DNA of 64,000 bases, from the NCBI RefSeq assembly GCF_010092445.1, contig NZ_CP048031.1:4464001-4528000 (forward strand), read 5' to 3'. Below, piece by piece: positions 9,369-18,556 of this stretch. The DNA is from Shewanella sp. Arc9-LZ. GTDB taxonomy: Bacteria > Pseudomonadota > Gammaproteobacteria > Enterobacterales > Shewanellaceae. The notes under the pieces were generated by a model, which worked only from the letters and a program-made list of their open reading frames with translations, had not been told where the DNA came from and made no database searches. Within the stretch, counting starts at the first letter, position 1; every line of letters begins with the position of its first letter. The position numbers were made by a program, and so were the translations under genes.

Positions 9369-10736
9369 TTACTGTAATGACGTCAGTCTATGACCTAAAG
9401 CGCTTGTACTGTCTGGAGTCAGCACAAAAGTATAATTACTGTCGCCATCAAAGCTGATTGAATCAGACTGATAAACTAAGGTTTGCGTGCCATTATCGGC
9501 TTCGTAAACAATGTTAATTTCATAATCATCTTCAGGCAATGTCAGGCTGAGTTTTTCGACAAAATCTAAATCCGTTAAGGTATATTCGGCGGTTTCAATG
9601 GTTTCTGAAGCGCGGACAAAATACACGGTTAAGTCATCATAATCGTAAGCTAAATTCACCACATCGACTTTATATTCAAAAGCTCGAGGTCGTAAGTCTT
9701 GCTCGATCACCATACCTTTAACAGAACTGTCTTCTTGCTGATAAATCAGTAAAGACTTCACTTCATCTTGGTTAAACGTTACCAACAAGTTATCGAACAA
9801 CTTGGCTTTACTGGTCGCATCTTTAGTGGTGATACCATAATCATTAAACGATGTTGATTGGTAATCCGTTACTGTGAAGGGTGAAATACCATACAAGTAT
9901 TGTGTTTCTTGCTTACTGGCAATATCAACATCAATGCTTTGCGTTTCTAAACCATTAAACACCCGGTAATCGGCAGTTGCCTCTAACGCGGCGTAAGTGA
10001 CAGGCGTTGTAGTTGAGTCAATGCTGTCGATAGTGACGTTAATATCACCTGCACCAAAACTATTACGAATAATTAGTTTATAGGCGGTTTCGGAGGTTAA
10101 ACTCATGCTACCTGTGGTGTAGAGCACATTTTTAGTGCCGGTTTCGGTCAGATAGACAATATAATCATCAGTATCGAATATCTGTTCGCTGGTGTAACTG
10201 CTATACGGCACATTACCCAGCATCACCGCTTGGTCAATGGTTTGGGTATCAAGTGAAATATAGGTATCAAAAGTACCTTCATCAGTCGCTACGTTAGCCA
10301 CTAGCACTTCCATTTTGCTGTAGTCATTATCATCGTCGGCATTTAACTCGTCCATTTCATCGCGTGAATAGTTAATATCCAATAGTTCTGGATCGTGATA
10401 ATCACCATAAAGTACAAACAAATGGTTCGAGTCGCTCGCTAAATCAACGGTGTCGCTGTAAACGGTTACCGTTTCACTATCTTCGTCTTGACCATAAATT
10501 TCCAGTTCTGTGCTCCCTGTACTATAAGCATAGCGCGGCATTGCATCAGCAAAATCAACCGCCGTATATGAATAGTCATCCAGTACTAACGAAGTCGATG
10601 TGCTATTAGGTGATGCATTATAAAACTGCACATAAGCGACATCATCACTGCTTTCTTCACTGTCTGAGCCACACCCTAGTAACAAGGCTCCCATTGCAGA
10701 CACCATCATCAATCGACTTATTTTTTTGTTAAACAT
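9369..10736 (-). CDS. DUF4397-like acidic lipoprotein
   Basis: The protein has 455 residues counted from ATG 10736, which has GGAG 6 bases upstream; an ATG 18 bases earlier lacks such a site. The signal ends in a lipobox with LLLGC, giving lipidated Cys22, followed by an acidic linker (GSDSEESSDD). The mature part is beta-rich, with the pattern VQFYNASPNSTSTSLVLDD and later VANVATDEGTFD and YRVFNG. This resembles DUF4397 repeats (about 115-residue beta domains) found in surface lipoproteins. No catalytic motif is seen. It is probably an outer-membrane lipoprotein of unknown role, transcribed alone. Confidence 0.8.
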   Translation of the reverse strand: MFNKKISRLMMVSAMGALLLGCGSDSEESSDDVAYVQFYNASPNSTSTSLVLDDYSYTAVDFADAMPRYAYSTGSTELEIYGQDEDSETVTVYSDTVDLASDSNHLFVLYGDYHDPELLDINYSRDEMDELNADDDNDYSKMEVLVANVATDEGTFDTYISLDTQTIDQAVMLGNVPYSSYTSEQIFDTDDYIVYLTETGTKNVLYTTGSMSLTSETAYKLIIRNSFGAGDINVTIDSIDSTTTPVTYAALEATADYRVFNGLETQSIDVDIASKQETQYLYGISPFTVTDYQSTSFNDYGITTKDATSKAKLFDNLLVTFNQDEVKSLLIYQQEDSSVKGMVIEQDLRPRAFEYKVDVVNLAYDYDDLTVYFVRASETIETAEYTLTDLDFVEKLSLTLPEDDYEINIVYEADNGTQTLVYQSDSISFDGDSNYTFVLTPDSTSALGHRLTSLQ

Positions 10737-10857
10737 ATTTACTCCATTAACCATCTAGTTACATTTGCAAGAGTTATGACAACCCTTGCCTGTAAACGAC
10801 TGTCAAGAAAGGTAAAGTAAAGATATAAAGCGTAAAGAGCCAAGTTAAAGTTAAAAA

Positions 10858-10889
10858 AAAGCCTCTTAATCAATTAGATAAGAGGCTTT
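10858..10889 (-). terminator. intrinsic terminator of pmbA
   Basis: An 11-bp stem (10858-10868 with 10879-10889) is followed on the minus strand by a run of eight T residues (the A run at 10853-10860). It lies about 48 bases past the pmbA stop codon. Confidence 0.85.
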
Positions 10890-10936
10890 AATTCTTTTTG
10901 CATTTAAACCATAAATGCATTTTTCAGCAAAAGGTG

Positions 10937-12316
10937 TTAATTACCCGCGATTTTCATCTCGCTCAGTAAAATACCGCCAGTGCGGATTGATGAACGTAAA
11001 TCGCGATCTTTACCTACGCCTTGTATTCCCATAAACATGTCTTTTAAATTACCCGCGATAGTAATTTCTTCTACTGGATACAACACTTCGCCATTTTCAA
11101 CATAAAAACCTGCCGCGCCACGTGAATAATCACCAGTAACGCCATTAACGCCTTGGCCCATCACTTCCGTAACAATTAAGCCGGTATTCATGGCTTTAAC
11201 CAAGTCATCAAAGGTTTGATTTGAATGGCTTAGGGTCCAGTTATAAATACCACCAGCATGGCCTGTATTGGTCATCGATAATTTACGCGCCGAATAACTG
11301 GTTAATAAGTAAGTTTCTAGTTGGCCACGATCAATAATACGACGGTCTTGGGTTGCCACGCCTTCACTGTCGTAGTTAGCACTGGCCAGTGCGCCAATTA
11401 AATGCGGTTGTTCTTCAATACTAAACCAGTCTGGGAATATTTGAGTATTCAGAGCTCCCATTAAGAAGCTCGACTTACGGTAAATACTACTGCCACTAAT
11501 CGCGCCAATTAAATGTCCCATTAAGCCTGTGGCAAGTTCAGGAGCAAATAACACTGGCATTTTCGCCGTGGCTATTTTACGGGCATCCAAACGGCTTAAG
11601 GTTTTGTTTGCCGCTTGCAAACCAACCGCTTCAGGTGACAGTAAATCATGATATTTACGGGCAACCGTATAGTCGTAGTCGCGCTGCATATTGCCATCAG
11701 ACTCTTGGCCTATTACAACACAACTTAAACTGTAGCGAGAGCTGCAATAGCCGTTAAGAAACCCATGGCTGTTACCATAAACCCTAGCCGCAGTATGCGC
11801 ATTGGCACTCGCGCCGTCTGAGTTACGGATACGGTTATCAACCGATAAACTGGCTTCTTCTGCGCGAATGGCCAACTGGGCGAGCTCTTCAGCATCGATA
11901 TCTTGTGGATGATATAACTCCAAATCGCGAATATCTTGCGCCATCAAAGCGGGATCAGCCAAGCCACTAAAAGGATCTTCTGAGGTATATTTTGCAATGC
12001 CATCGGCCGCTTTTACCGCTTGGCGAATTGCTTCAGGGCTTAAGTCTGAGGTCGATGAACTGCCTTTGCGACCATCACGGTAAATGGTAATGCCCAACGC
12101 ACCGTCTTTATTAAACTCAACGGTTTCAACTTCTTTTTCACGGGTTGAAACCGACAAACCTTGCTGCTTGCTGATAGCCACTTCAGCGGCCGAAGTGCCT
12201 AACTCTTTCGCATATTCTAATGCGACAGATACCGCGTCTTTTAACGCCGATAATTCAGAATCAATTCTAGGTGTTGGTTCAGTTGCGCTAGGCGCTGAAG
12301 AAGGATGAGAAGCCAC
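10937..12316 (-). CDS. pmbA: metalloprotease PmbA/TldE
   Basis: A 459-residue protein of the TldD/PmbA family. Features include the N-terminal KELGTSAAEVAISKQQGLSV, RDGRKGSSSTSDL and the C-terminal GVNGVTGDYSRGAAGFYVENGE. The family acts as a TldD-TldE heterodimer that trims unfolded peptides. In E. coli it matures microcin B17 and degrades CcdA. PmbA is the subunit without the HExxxH metal site; none is seen here. The partner TldD is encoded at 24168-25616 in the same window. The gene is divergent from yjgA/darP, as in many gammaproteobacteria. Confidence 0.95.
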   Translation of the reverse strand: MASHPSSAPSATEPTPRIDSELSALKDAVSVALEYAKELGTSAAEVAISKQQGLSVSTREKEVETVEFNKDGALGITIYRDGRKGSSSTSDLSPEAIRQAVKAADGIAKYTSEDPFSGLADPALMAQDIRDLELYHPQDIDAEELAQLAIRAEEASLSVDNRIRNSDGASANAHTAARVYGNSHGFLNGYCSSRYSLSCVVIGQESDGNMQRDYDYTVARKYHDLLSPEAVGLQAANKTLSRLDARKIATAKMPVLFAPELATGLMGHLIGAISGSSIYRKSSFLMGALNTQIFPDWFSIEEQPHLIGALASANYDSEGVATQDRRIIDRGQLETYLLTSYSARKLSMTNTGHAGGIYNWTLSHSNQTFDDLVKAMNTGLIVTEVMGQGVNGVTGDYSRGAAGFYVENGEVLYPVEEITIAGNLKDMFMGIQGVGKDRDLRSSIRTGGILLSEMKIAGN

Positions 12317-12475
12317 AAATTTACTCTTTGATTAGTCTAATTGACGCTAGCATATCAAATTCAATTGGCGATTGATAACCGCGCATTTATATCGCAGTTG
12401 ATCATCAATAAATTCTGCATATTCTAGGCCAAATAAATGCTATCATTAATGCATATTGACTTGAGGTTTATGACT

Positions 12476-13009
12476 ATGAAAATTGTTGGCGATTCTGAGC
12501 TATTTCAGCAGCCCTATGATAATGATGACAACTATGTCAGCAGAACAGGCGTTAAAAAAGAAAGTGAGGATGCTCAAGCACTTGGCATGCGTTTAGTGGC
12601 CCTGAGCAAAACTCAATTAGACAAAATGGGTTTAGATGAATTTCTATATGATGCGATTCTAAAAACAAAACTGATTAAACAAAAAACTGAAGCCTATCGC
12701 CGCCATTTACAATACATTGGTAAATTAATGCGTGGCTTTGAGCATGAACCTATTGAAGCAGCACTGGATAAAGTGTTGAACAAAAACAATAATGAAGCCG
12801 CTCAAATACAGATTTTTGAAAAAATGCGTGAACGTTTATTAGCGAATGGCGACGATGAAGTCCAAGTATTACTGGATTTACACCCACAACTTGATCGTCA
12901 AAAAATGCGTCAACTGATCCGCCAAGCGAATAAAGAACTGGCTAAAAACCCAGAATCAAAATCGTCTAAAGAGCTATATAAGTATTTAAGATCTGAAATA
13001 AAAGACTAG
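12476..13009 (+). CDS. yjgA: ribosome-associated protein YjgA/DarP (DUF615)
   Basis: A 177-residue, charged, alpha-helical protein of the DUF615 family, known as DarP, a late 50S subunit assembly factor. Typical parts are SRTGVKKESEDAQALGMRLV, RRHLQYIGKLMR and LDKVLNKNNNEAAQIQIFEK. ATG 12476 (MKIVGDSELF) has GAGG 9 bases upstream and gives the usual N-terminus. Earlier in-frame ATGs at 12437 and 12470 have no suitable ribosome-binding site. The gene is divergent from pmbA across about 160 bases. Confidence 0.92.
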   Translation: MKIVGDSELFQQPYDNDDNYVSRTGVKKESEDAQALGMRLVALSKTQLDKMGLDEFLYDAILKTKLIKQKTEAYRRHLQYIGKLMRGFEHEPIEAALDKVLNKNNNEAAQIQIFEKMRERLLANGDDEVQVLLDLHPQLDRQKMRQLIRQANKELAKNPESKSSKELYKYLRSEIKD

Positions 13010-13055
13010 GGTCCATCTCAAAAATAGTCTGTTTAATAGAATAAGGATGTTGCTA

Positions 13056-15536
13056 ATGCGGCTAAAAATGATGACTCGCACACTATTGTTATTATTAACT
13101 TCAGTGCTGTTATTTACAGGTTGTAACGGTGCCGCGGACGGCACCGATACTGACACACTGAGTGGTAATTATAGTATTACCGTCAGCTATCAAAATGTCG
13201 TCAATGGCCAATGTGATGCGAATACGGACTCACTGATTTTTGATCTTGATGGTAGCTTTTGTGCCATTGCACATCTCAAAATTGGTAGTACTAACGTTAG
13301 TGGAGCGCTCATTACTTTTAGCACCACCAATGCAACAATATCACCTACCACGGTGTTAACCTTATCTTCTGGTCTTGCGACAACTCTGGTCACATCAAGT
13401 AGTACCGACGCTGGCACGCTTAGCGCAACTTACTCTCCAAGTGATGCAGATGCTGTTAGTGCGACTCGCAATTATCAATTTAAAGAATATGACACCAGTG
13501 TTCCTGTCGAAGCAATTAAATTAACCACTTCTATAAGTGATGCAACTGGTCCTATTACTCGCTTTAATATTGATAAAACAGTTCAACTCAATGCCTTGCT
13601 TACTGACAGTAATAATCAAGCTATTGCTAACCAAATTGTGACATTCAATGCTGGTAGTGCTTCGTTAGCGCCAGCAACTGCACTAACAAAATCTTCAGGC
13701 ATTGCTACGCTCAACTATACGCCGTCAGAGGCAGAGTTAGGTGCCAGTCTGTTAACCGTCACCACAGAATATCAAGGTAGTACTCTCACCAGCAGCAGCG
13801 CTTTTGAAGTGTTAGCGTCTGACGATATTGCCACGAATGGTAATGTTAAGATGGGCTCGTATAATGCTAATGGTGAGTTTGTTGAAAGTGAATTGGCGAC
13901 AACGCTAGTCGCTACAACCGATGGCAGTTATAACATTAGCGCCGGTGGCACATTTGGGATTACAGCTACGTTAGTTACCGAAAACACCGATGGCACATTA
14001 ACACGCTTGCAAAATCCAACCAGCATCAGCTTTAGTTCTGACTGCTCTACCAATGACAACGCCACACTTGATTCACCTGTCACTAGCTTATCAGGCTCCG
14101 CTAGCTCAACTTTTTCAGATGTCAGTTGTAGTGGCAATAGTGAACGTAATGACACCATCATTGCGACAGCAACGGTTAATGGCGCTAGTTTAAATGCAAG
14201 TTTGCCTTTTACCTTAGCCCGTCAAACATTATCTAATGTGAGCTTTGTGTCAGCTGACCCAAGCCAAATCCGTATCAAAGGTTCTGGTGGTACCGGTTCA
14301 ACAGAATCATCGTTAGTGACCTTTTTAGTCACCAGTGCTAATGGCCAGCCGGCAGCACAACAAACGGTTAATTTCAGCTTAGACACCAGTGTTGGCGGTC
14401 TGCGATTTGCTAATGGTGAAGTGACCGACAGCAGTATTACCAATTCCCAGGGATTAGTCAGTGTGCGAGTGCAAGCTGGCACCATTCCAACCCCTATAAG
14501 AGTGGTGGCATCAACCACAGACGCCGACACTAACCAAACCATTACCAGCCAATCAGAACAGCTGACCGTCAATACCGGCTTGCCACAACAGCTTGGTTTT
14601 AGTATTTCAAGATCAAATGGCAACCCTGAAGCGGGCGACTTCAACGGCGAACAAGTTACCATTACAGCTTATGCCTCTGACAGTTTTGCAAACCCTGCAC
14701 CAGACGACACTACCATCAACTTTACCGCTGAAGGTGGTCAAATTGAACCATCGTGTTCCATGGAAAACGGAAAATGTTCCGTCATTTGGACATCAACATC
14801 ACCACGGGTAAGTGACCATCGTGTAACGATTATGGCTTATGCGCTAGGACACGAAACCTTCTTCGATACCAATGGCAACAATGTATTTGACGATGCTGAT
14901 GGTGGCGTGGTTAACGGCTGCTTAAGCGGCACAACGTCAGTAGCATGCAGTGGCAACGGCATGGATGTAGAAACTTACCATGGCGGTGGTTTTGTTGACT
15001 TGCCAGACGCCTTTAGAGATGACAACGAATCTCGCACCCATGATTCAGCTGAACCGTACTTTAATATTCAAGCGAGCAACACATACCAATTAGCTGACGG
15101 TCAATTTAACGGCCCACAATGCCAAGGTGCATTATGTAATAGCACGGCTATGAGTACTTATATCCGTAAAGCATTAGTATTAACAATGTCAGGCTCTGAT
15201 GCTAATTTTGTCATTAGCCAAGATGGCAGCTTGATTAATGATTACGACACTGATGTTCAACCTATTGCACTAGATGAAACGACAAAGTTTGATGTGGTAA
15301 TCACTGATAGCGCCAATCAAATATTACCTTCTGGTACAACCTTAACCGTTACTAGCACCGAAGGTGAATTGCAGTTCTCTGGCTATACCGTACCTAACAA
15401 GAGTTCAGCAGGAGGAACATCAACCTCATTTACCTTGAAAAATAATGGTACACCAGGCACAAGCCAAGTCACACTGACAGCAACTACGCCTAAAGGTGTG
15501 GTCACTAAATTGATATTTGATGTGACCTTGTCATAA
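13056..15536 (+). CDS. large surface lipoprotein with Ig-like (Big_1 type) domains
   Basis: The protein has 826 residues counted from ATG 13056, which has AAGGA 8 bases upstream; ATG 13047 overlaps that site. A lipobox (LFTGC) gives lipidated Cys23. The mature part shows repeated Ig-like beta units of the invasin/intimin Big_1 style. Examples are NQAIANQIVTFNAGSASLAP, SSGIATLNYTPSEAELGASL and NGQPAAQQTVNFSLDTSVGG, with 'value, then time-dependent release' patterns. Near residue 605 lies DTNGNNVFDDADGG, a DxNxNxxxD calcium-binding-like loop. A Cys-containing region with AFRDDNESRTHDSAEPY follows. It is probably an outer-membrane-anchored adhesion or structural protein. There is no enzymatic motif. 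It may share a transcript with yjgA, 46 bases upstream. Confidence 0.8.
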   Translation: MRLKMMTRTLLLLLTSVLLFTGCNGAADGTDTDTLSGNYSITVSYQNVVNGQCDANTDSLIFDLDGSFCAIAHLKIGSTNVSGALITFSTTNATISPTTVLTLSSGLATTLVTSSSTDAGTLSATYSPSDADAVSATRNYQFKEYDTSVPVEAIKLTTSISDATGPITRFNIDKTVQLNALLTDSNNQAIANQIVTFNAGSASLAPATALTKSSGIATLNYTPSEAELGASLLTVTTEYQGSTLTSSSAFEVLASDDIATNGNVKMGSYNANGEFVESELATTLVATTDGSYNISAGGTFGITATLVTENTDGTLTRLQNPTSISFSSDCSTNDNATLDSPVTSLSGSASSTFSDVSCSGNSERNDTIIATATVNGASLNASLPFTLARQTLSNVSFVSADPSQIRIKGSGGTGSTESSLVTFLVTSANGQPAAQQTVNFSLDTSVGGLRFANGEVTDSSITNSQGLVSVRVQAGTIPTPIRVVASTTDADTNQTITSQSEQLTVNTGLPQQLGFSISRSNGNPEAGDFNGEQVTITAYASDSFANPAPDDTTINFTAEGGQIEPSCSMENGKCSVIWTSTSPRVSDHRVTIMAYALGHETFFDTNGNNVFDDADGGVVNGCLSGTTSVACSGNGMDVETYHGGGFVDLPDAFRDDNESRTHDSAEPYFNIQASNTYQLADGQFNGPQCQGALCNSTAMSTYIRKALVLTMSGSDANFVISQDGSLINDYDTDVQPIALDETTKFDVVITDSANQILPSGTTLTVTSTEGELQFSGYTVPNKSSAGGTSTSFTLKNNGTPGTSQVTLTATTPKGVVTKLIFDVTLS

Positions 15537-15575
15537 GCTCAATATTCTCACTCCTATAATATTTATCGATCCTTC

Positions 15576-15598
15576 AAGCCTGCTACTTCAGCAGGCTT
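15576..15598 (+). terminator. intrinsic terminator of the Ig-like lipoprotein gene
   Basis: A 9-bp stem (15576-15584 with 15590-15598) with loop ACTTC is followed by a run of T. Confidence 0.88.
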
Positions 15599-15827
15599 TT
15601 TTATACTTGGCATTCACAAATATGTTGATACAATAAGACGTGCAATACGGTATTTAATTGATATATTGTTGAAATAAAAACTATTTTTGCTAGCTGACGT
15701 TATGTTCACGCCTTAAATAGTGCTCAACATTATGCGTTTCGATACCATCAATAGCATCTGTAAACAGGGCTAGTTTACTATTACGAGGGACCGATTTACG
15801 ACTCTCGACGCATACTAAGGAATAATA

Positions 15828-16229
15828 ATGCGCAAAATTTCTCTACTTCTTACTATAACTGCAGGTGTACTACTCACCGCTTGTGCCGCTAAACCACCAA
15901 TCGTGGCTCAAAACAAAACGGTTGTCGTCAATGACCAAACTTTCGTGCTTGGCGGATCATATGATAAAGCAAATAATAAACTGCTATTGACCGCTAATGG
16001 TGACCCGATCATGCAGGGTCGATTCCCGCCAATGACGCCTACCCAAAATCTTAATGCAAACTTTAAAGATATGAAATTTAAAGGTGATTGTTATTTTGGT
16101 TCGGTACTCGGAGATCAAGGTGGAAGCTTTGGTATTGTTGCTAGCATTGTTCAATCAGCAAAATCGAGCACTGCAGATAAATGCGACATTTTTATCGATG
16201 GCACCAAGCAAGAAACACTGTACTTCTAA
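15828..16229 (+). CDS. small putative lipoprotein, 133 aa
   Basis: The N-terminus MRKISLLLTITAGVLLTAC carries a lipobox (LLTAC, Cys19). The mature part of about 115 residues is polar and beta-like, with two cysteines (GDCYFGS and DKCDIF) that could form a disulphide. ATG 15828 has AAGGA at a good distance. The preceding 290 bases hold only the terminator of the upstream gene and probably its own promoter. I do not recognise a family; the outer membrane or periplasm is the likely location. Confidence 0.75.
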   Translation: MRKISLLLTITAGVLLTACAAKPPIVAQNKTVVVNDQTFVLGGSYDKANNKLLLTANGDPIMQGRFPPMTPTQNLNANFKDMKFKGDCYFGSVLGDQGGSFGIVASIVQSAKSSTADKCDIFIDGTKQETLYF

Positions 16230-16566
16230 TTAGACATATTAATTAAGCGCTAGCCCTGCTTACCTACCTATCTATTAATCCATTTCGTTATCTCAGTTGA
16301 GATAACGTAACATCAGTTAGCACCAAATTGGTGCGAACAAGGTTTATTCAGCACCAGAGCAACTCAATCAATTTTTATAAAATTAGTTAACACTATGTTT
16401 AAATTATATTTTAACTACTGGTCTAATCCTTGCTTTCTCTTCAAGAATAGCCCCTAGTCTCACTAAACTATTACTCAGTAGTCGACCCGCATGCATTACA
16501 GATGTCATCATAATTGATTATCATCAAGGGGAAGTGAGTTGATAAACTGTCCTTGTTGAGAATTGA
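16230..16566. other. 337-bp intergenic region with two inverted repeats before the LysR gene
   Basis: No gene is seen. A 10-bp inverted repeat with a 2-base centre lies at 16286-16307 (CGTTATCTCA arm), and a 7-1-7 repeat at 16320-16334 (GCACCAA arm). The first could end the preceding lipoprotein transcript, but no T tract follows. Either could be an operator site; LysR proteins often bind such dyads near their own genes. Confidence 0.4.
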
Positions 16567-17457
16567 ATGATCCCTTTACACACCTCCATGCGCGGCCTAC
16601 GTTGTTTTTGCGTCGCTGCTGAATGCTTAAGTTTTAAAGAAACCGCTAAAAGACTGTATCTAACCCCTTCGGCGGTAAGTCATCAGATTAAACAGTTAGA
16701 AGAATCTCTAAACCAGAGCTTGTTTATTCGTCAAACCCGCGCGGTGACATTGACCGAAGTTGGCGCACGTTTTTACCAGGCCATCGAGCCGGTAATGCAG
16801 CAATTAGTCAACACAGTCAGTGAATTTAACCAGTCAGACAGAATGCTCGAAGTCAGTATTTCAATGCCAGAATTCTTTGCCAGTGAACTGTTTATGCCTA
16901 AACTCATTGGTTGGTCATCTAAATATCCCACCATCAATCTTAAGCTCGAAACCATTAAGTCGCGCAGCGATACAATTAAGCACACTGATGTATCCATTAT
17001 GCTCTCTGGTAAACAACAAACGAATGCCGATGTGTATGATTTATTTCCAATCACTTATATCCCTGCGTGTAATGCACAACTGCATGCTGAATTGTCTTCA
17101 CAAGGTTTTAAAGCATTAACTAAGGTGCCATTAATATTGCATAAAGCTCGACCTTACGCTTGGCATCAATGGGCCGAAAATGTTGGCTTTGATGCATTTC
17201 AGCCTAAGCAGATAATTCAACTAGACAGTATGTTCAGTGTCGCCCGCGCTGCAGAACAAGGATTAGGCATTGCACTCATTCCATTACCCATCAGCCAAGC
17301 ATGGTTCGATAATGGCACCCTTCTACCATTATTTCCTCATCCACTTTATAGCCATGATCGCTATTATTTGATCCGCCACACCAATGAACAACAGCGACCA
17401 GAAGTGCAATTACTGATCGATTGGATCCTCAAAAGTTTCCATGATGAAAGTCATTAA
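16567..17457 (+). CDS. LysR-family transcriptional regulator (GcvA-like)
   Basis: A 296-residue protein with an N-terminal winged helix-turn-helix at about 7-66 (RGLRCFCVAAECLSFKETAK, then PSAVSHQIKQLEE). A type-2 periplasmic-binding-like effector domain follows (about 90-290). The pattern SFKETAKRLYLTPSAVSHQI resembles the GcvA subgroup. There is no divergent target gene next to it. The convergent neighbour is an Asp/Asn beta-hydroxylase gene, so the target cannot be named from context. Confidence 0.88.
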   Translation: MIPLHTSMRGLRCFCVAAECLSFKETAKRLYLTPSAVSHQIKQLEESLNQSLFIRQTRAVTLTEVGARFYQAIEPVMQQLVNTVSEFNQSDRMLEVSISMPEFFASELFMPKLIGWSSKYPTINLKLETIKSRSDTIKHTDVSIMLSGKQQTNADVYDLFPITYIPACNAQLHAELSSQGFKALTKVPLILHKARPYAWHQWAENVGFDAFQPKQIIQLDSMFSVARAAEQGLGIALIPLPISQAWFDNGTLLPLFPHPLYSHDRYYLIRHTNEQQRPEVQLLIDWILKSFHDESH

Positions 17458-17495
17458 TAATTAGAGTGATAATGACTTTATTACACTGTTTATTA

Positions 17496-18050
17496 TCATT
17501 TCAATAGCTGTTCAGCGTATTGCCGAACGTCGTCTGGCATCATATCTTCTGTGAAGGAATAAATATCCGACCGAAGAAAATCCAACATTAATGTGGCACG
17601 ATATTGAGCAGAATCATTCCAAGCTTCATGTTCAGCAGTATCATCAAATATTAAACATTTACCTTCTTCCCAATAACGGGTTTCGCTGGCAACACGAAGC
17701 CTGCAGTCAGGTGGCACCACTAATCCAAGATGTAAACGATATACATTATTGGCCCAACCGACATGTGGTGTTATATGCGTATGGGGGGCTAGTAGCGAAA
17801 AACCAGCGAGAGAAATGCCGCCGATGTTTTCAACGAGTTTCGCTGTTTGAGGGCATTTAACGCATGCACCTTCAACACGATTCCCAAGCGCATACAAGCC
17901 GAAGACACTCCAGCCTTGACCATGCATTTGTTGTTGAACCCATGGGTCAAACGAGTCATTTGGTAGTGCAAGAAATTCATCTCGAATTATTTCCCAATTA
18001 GCTTCAAGCTCTTTCACAAAAGAAAATTTAGAGGCTTCAATAAACATCAT
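17496..18050 (-). CDS. aspartyl/asparaginyl beta-hydroxylase-family dioxygenase
   Basis: About 184 residues of the Asp/Asn hydroxylase fold (2-oxoglutarate- and Fe(II)-dependent). Visible elements are PHTHITPHVGWANNVYRLHL with the first metal-ligand His region, then DDTAEHEAWN with the second His. The Arg of QYRATLMLDF probably binds 2-oxoglutarate. The family includes LpxO (lipid A hydroxylation) and protein hydroxylases. ATG 18050 has AGGA 6 bases upstream. An in-frame ATG at 18089 would add a short hydrophobic N-terminus (MWLIMLIVYLGL) like an LpxO membrane anchor, but it has no visible ribosome-binding site. The substrate is open. Confidence 0.82.
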   Translation of the reverse strand: MMFIEASKFSFVKELEANWEIIRDEFLALPNDSFDPWVQQQMHGQGWSVFGLYALGNRVEGACVKCPQTAKLVENIGGISLAGFSLLAPHTHITPHVGWANNVYRLHLGLVVPPDCRLRVASETRYWEEGKCLIFDDTAEHEAWNDSAQYRATLMLDFLRSDIYSFTEDMMPDDVRQYAEQLLK

Positions 18051-18556
18051 CATTAGTCCTAAATATACTATTAGCATTATCAGCCACATTTTGGGCTAAA
18101 AATCAGTGATCATTGCCAATAGTTTCTGGCCGTCTTTAATTAAGTATCAATTATAATCCTACATGCCCTATCTTATTGATGTAAAGACATTAAAATCTTA
18201 AGCAGTGCAGACGCAGACAGTATAAATAGACTTTGAATCATATCAATATGGCTTACACACTATCAGTATTAAATCCCTTGATACCGTTGAAGACTGTTTA
18301 TAAAAGAATGTGTAAGTCGTTAAGGTTTCAGGTTCAATGAAAATTGTGGAGGTTAAAGAAAATCGTTGGATGACCATGTCATGAAACACATCGACGTTAA
18401 TTGCCGCGGCCATTAATTAAACAAAACTATCACACCTCCCCATAAGTGAATTTTTTTAACCCATTAATGCGTTTTTTATCGTTTGTCGACGCTAGTCGTT
18501 TTGACTAAAGTTCACCTGTAGCGCGGCGCTACACAAACGTTTAAAGGAGCTACATC
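18051..18556. other. about 500-bp intergenic region between divergent hydroxylase and TPR-like genes
   Basis: No supported gene; only very short frames are present. It should contain both promoters. A 7-1-7 inverted repeat at 18518-18532 (GTAGCGC arms) lies 24 bases before the downstream start codon, and a TTGACT -35-like element sits at about 18501-18506. The dyad could therefore be an operator or a 5' UTR hairpin. Confidence 0.4.

Noticed and set aside
14222..14662. 146-codon minus-strand frame within the Ig-like lipoprotein gene
   Set aside because: It lies fully inside a well-supported gene, lacks a domain and a ribosome-binding site.
17447..17479. 10-bp inverted repeat at the end of the LysR gene
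   Set aside because: AT-rich arms with a 13-base loop and no clear T run; too weak to call a terminator.
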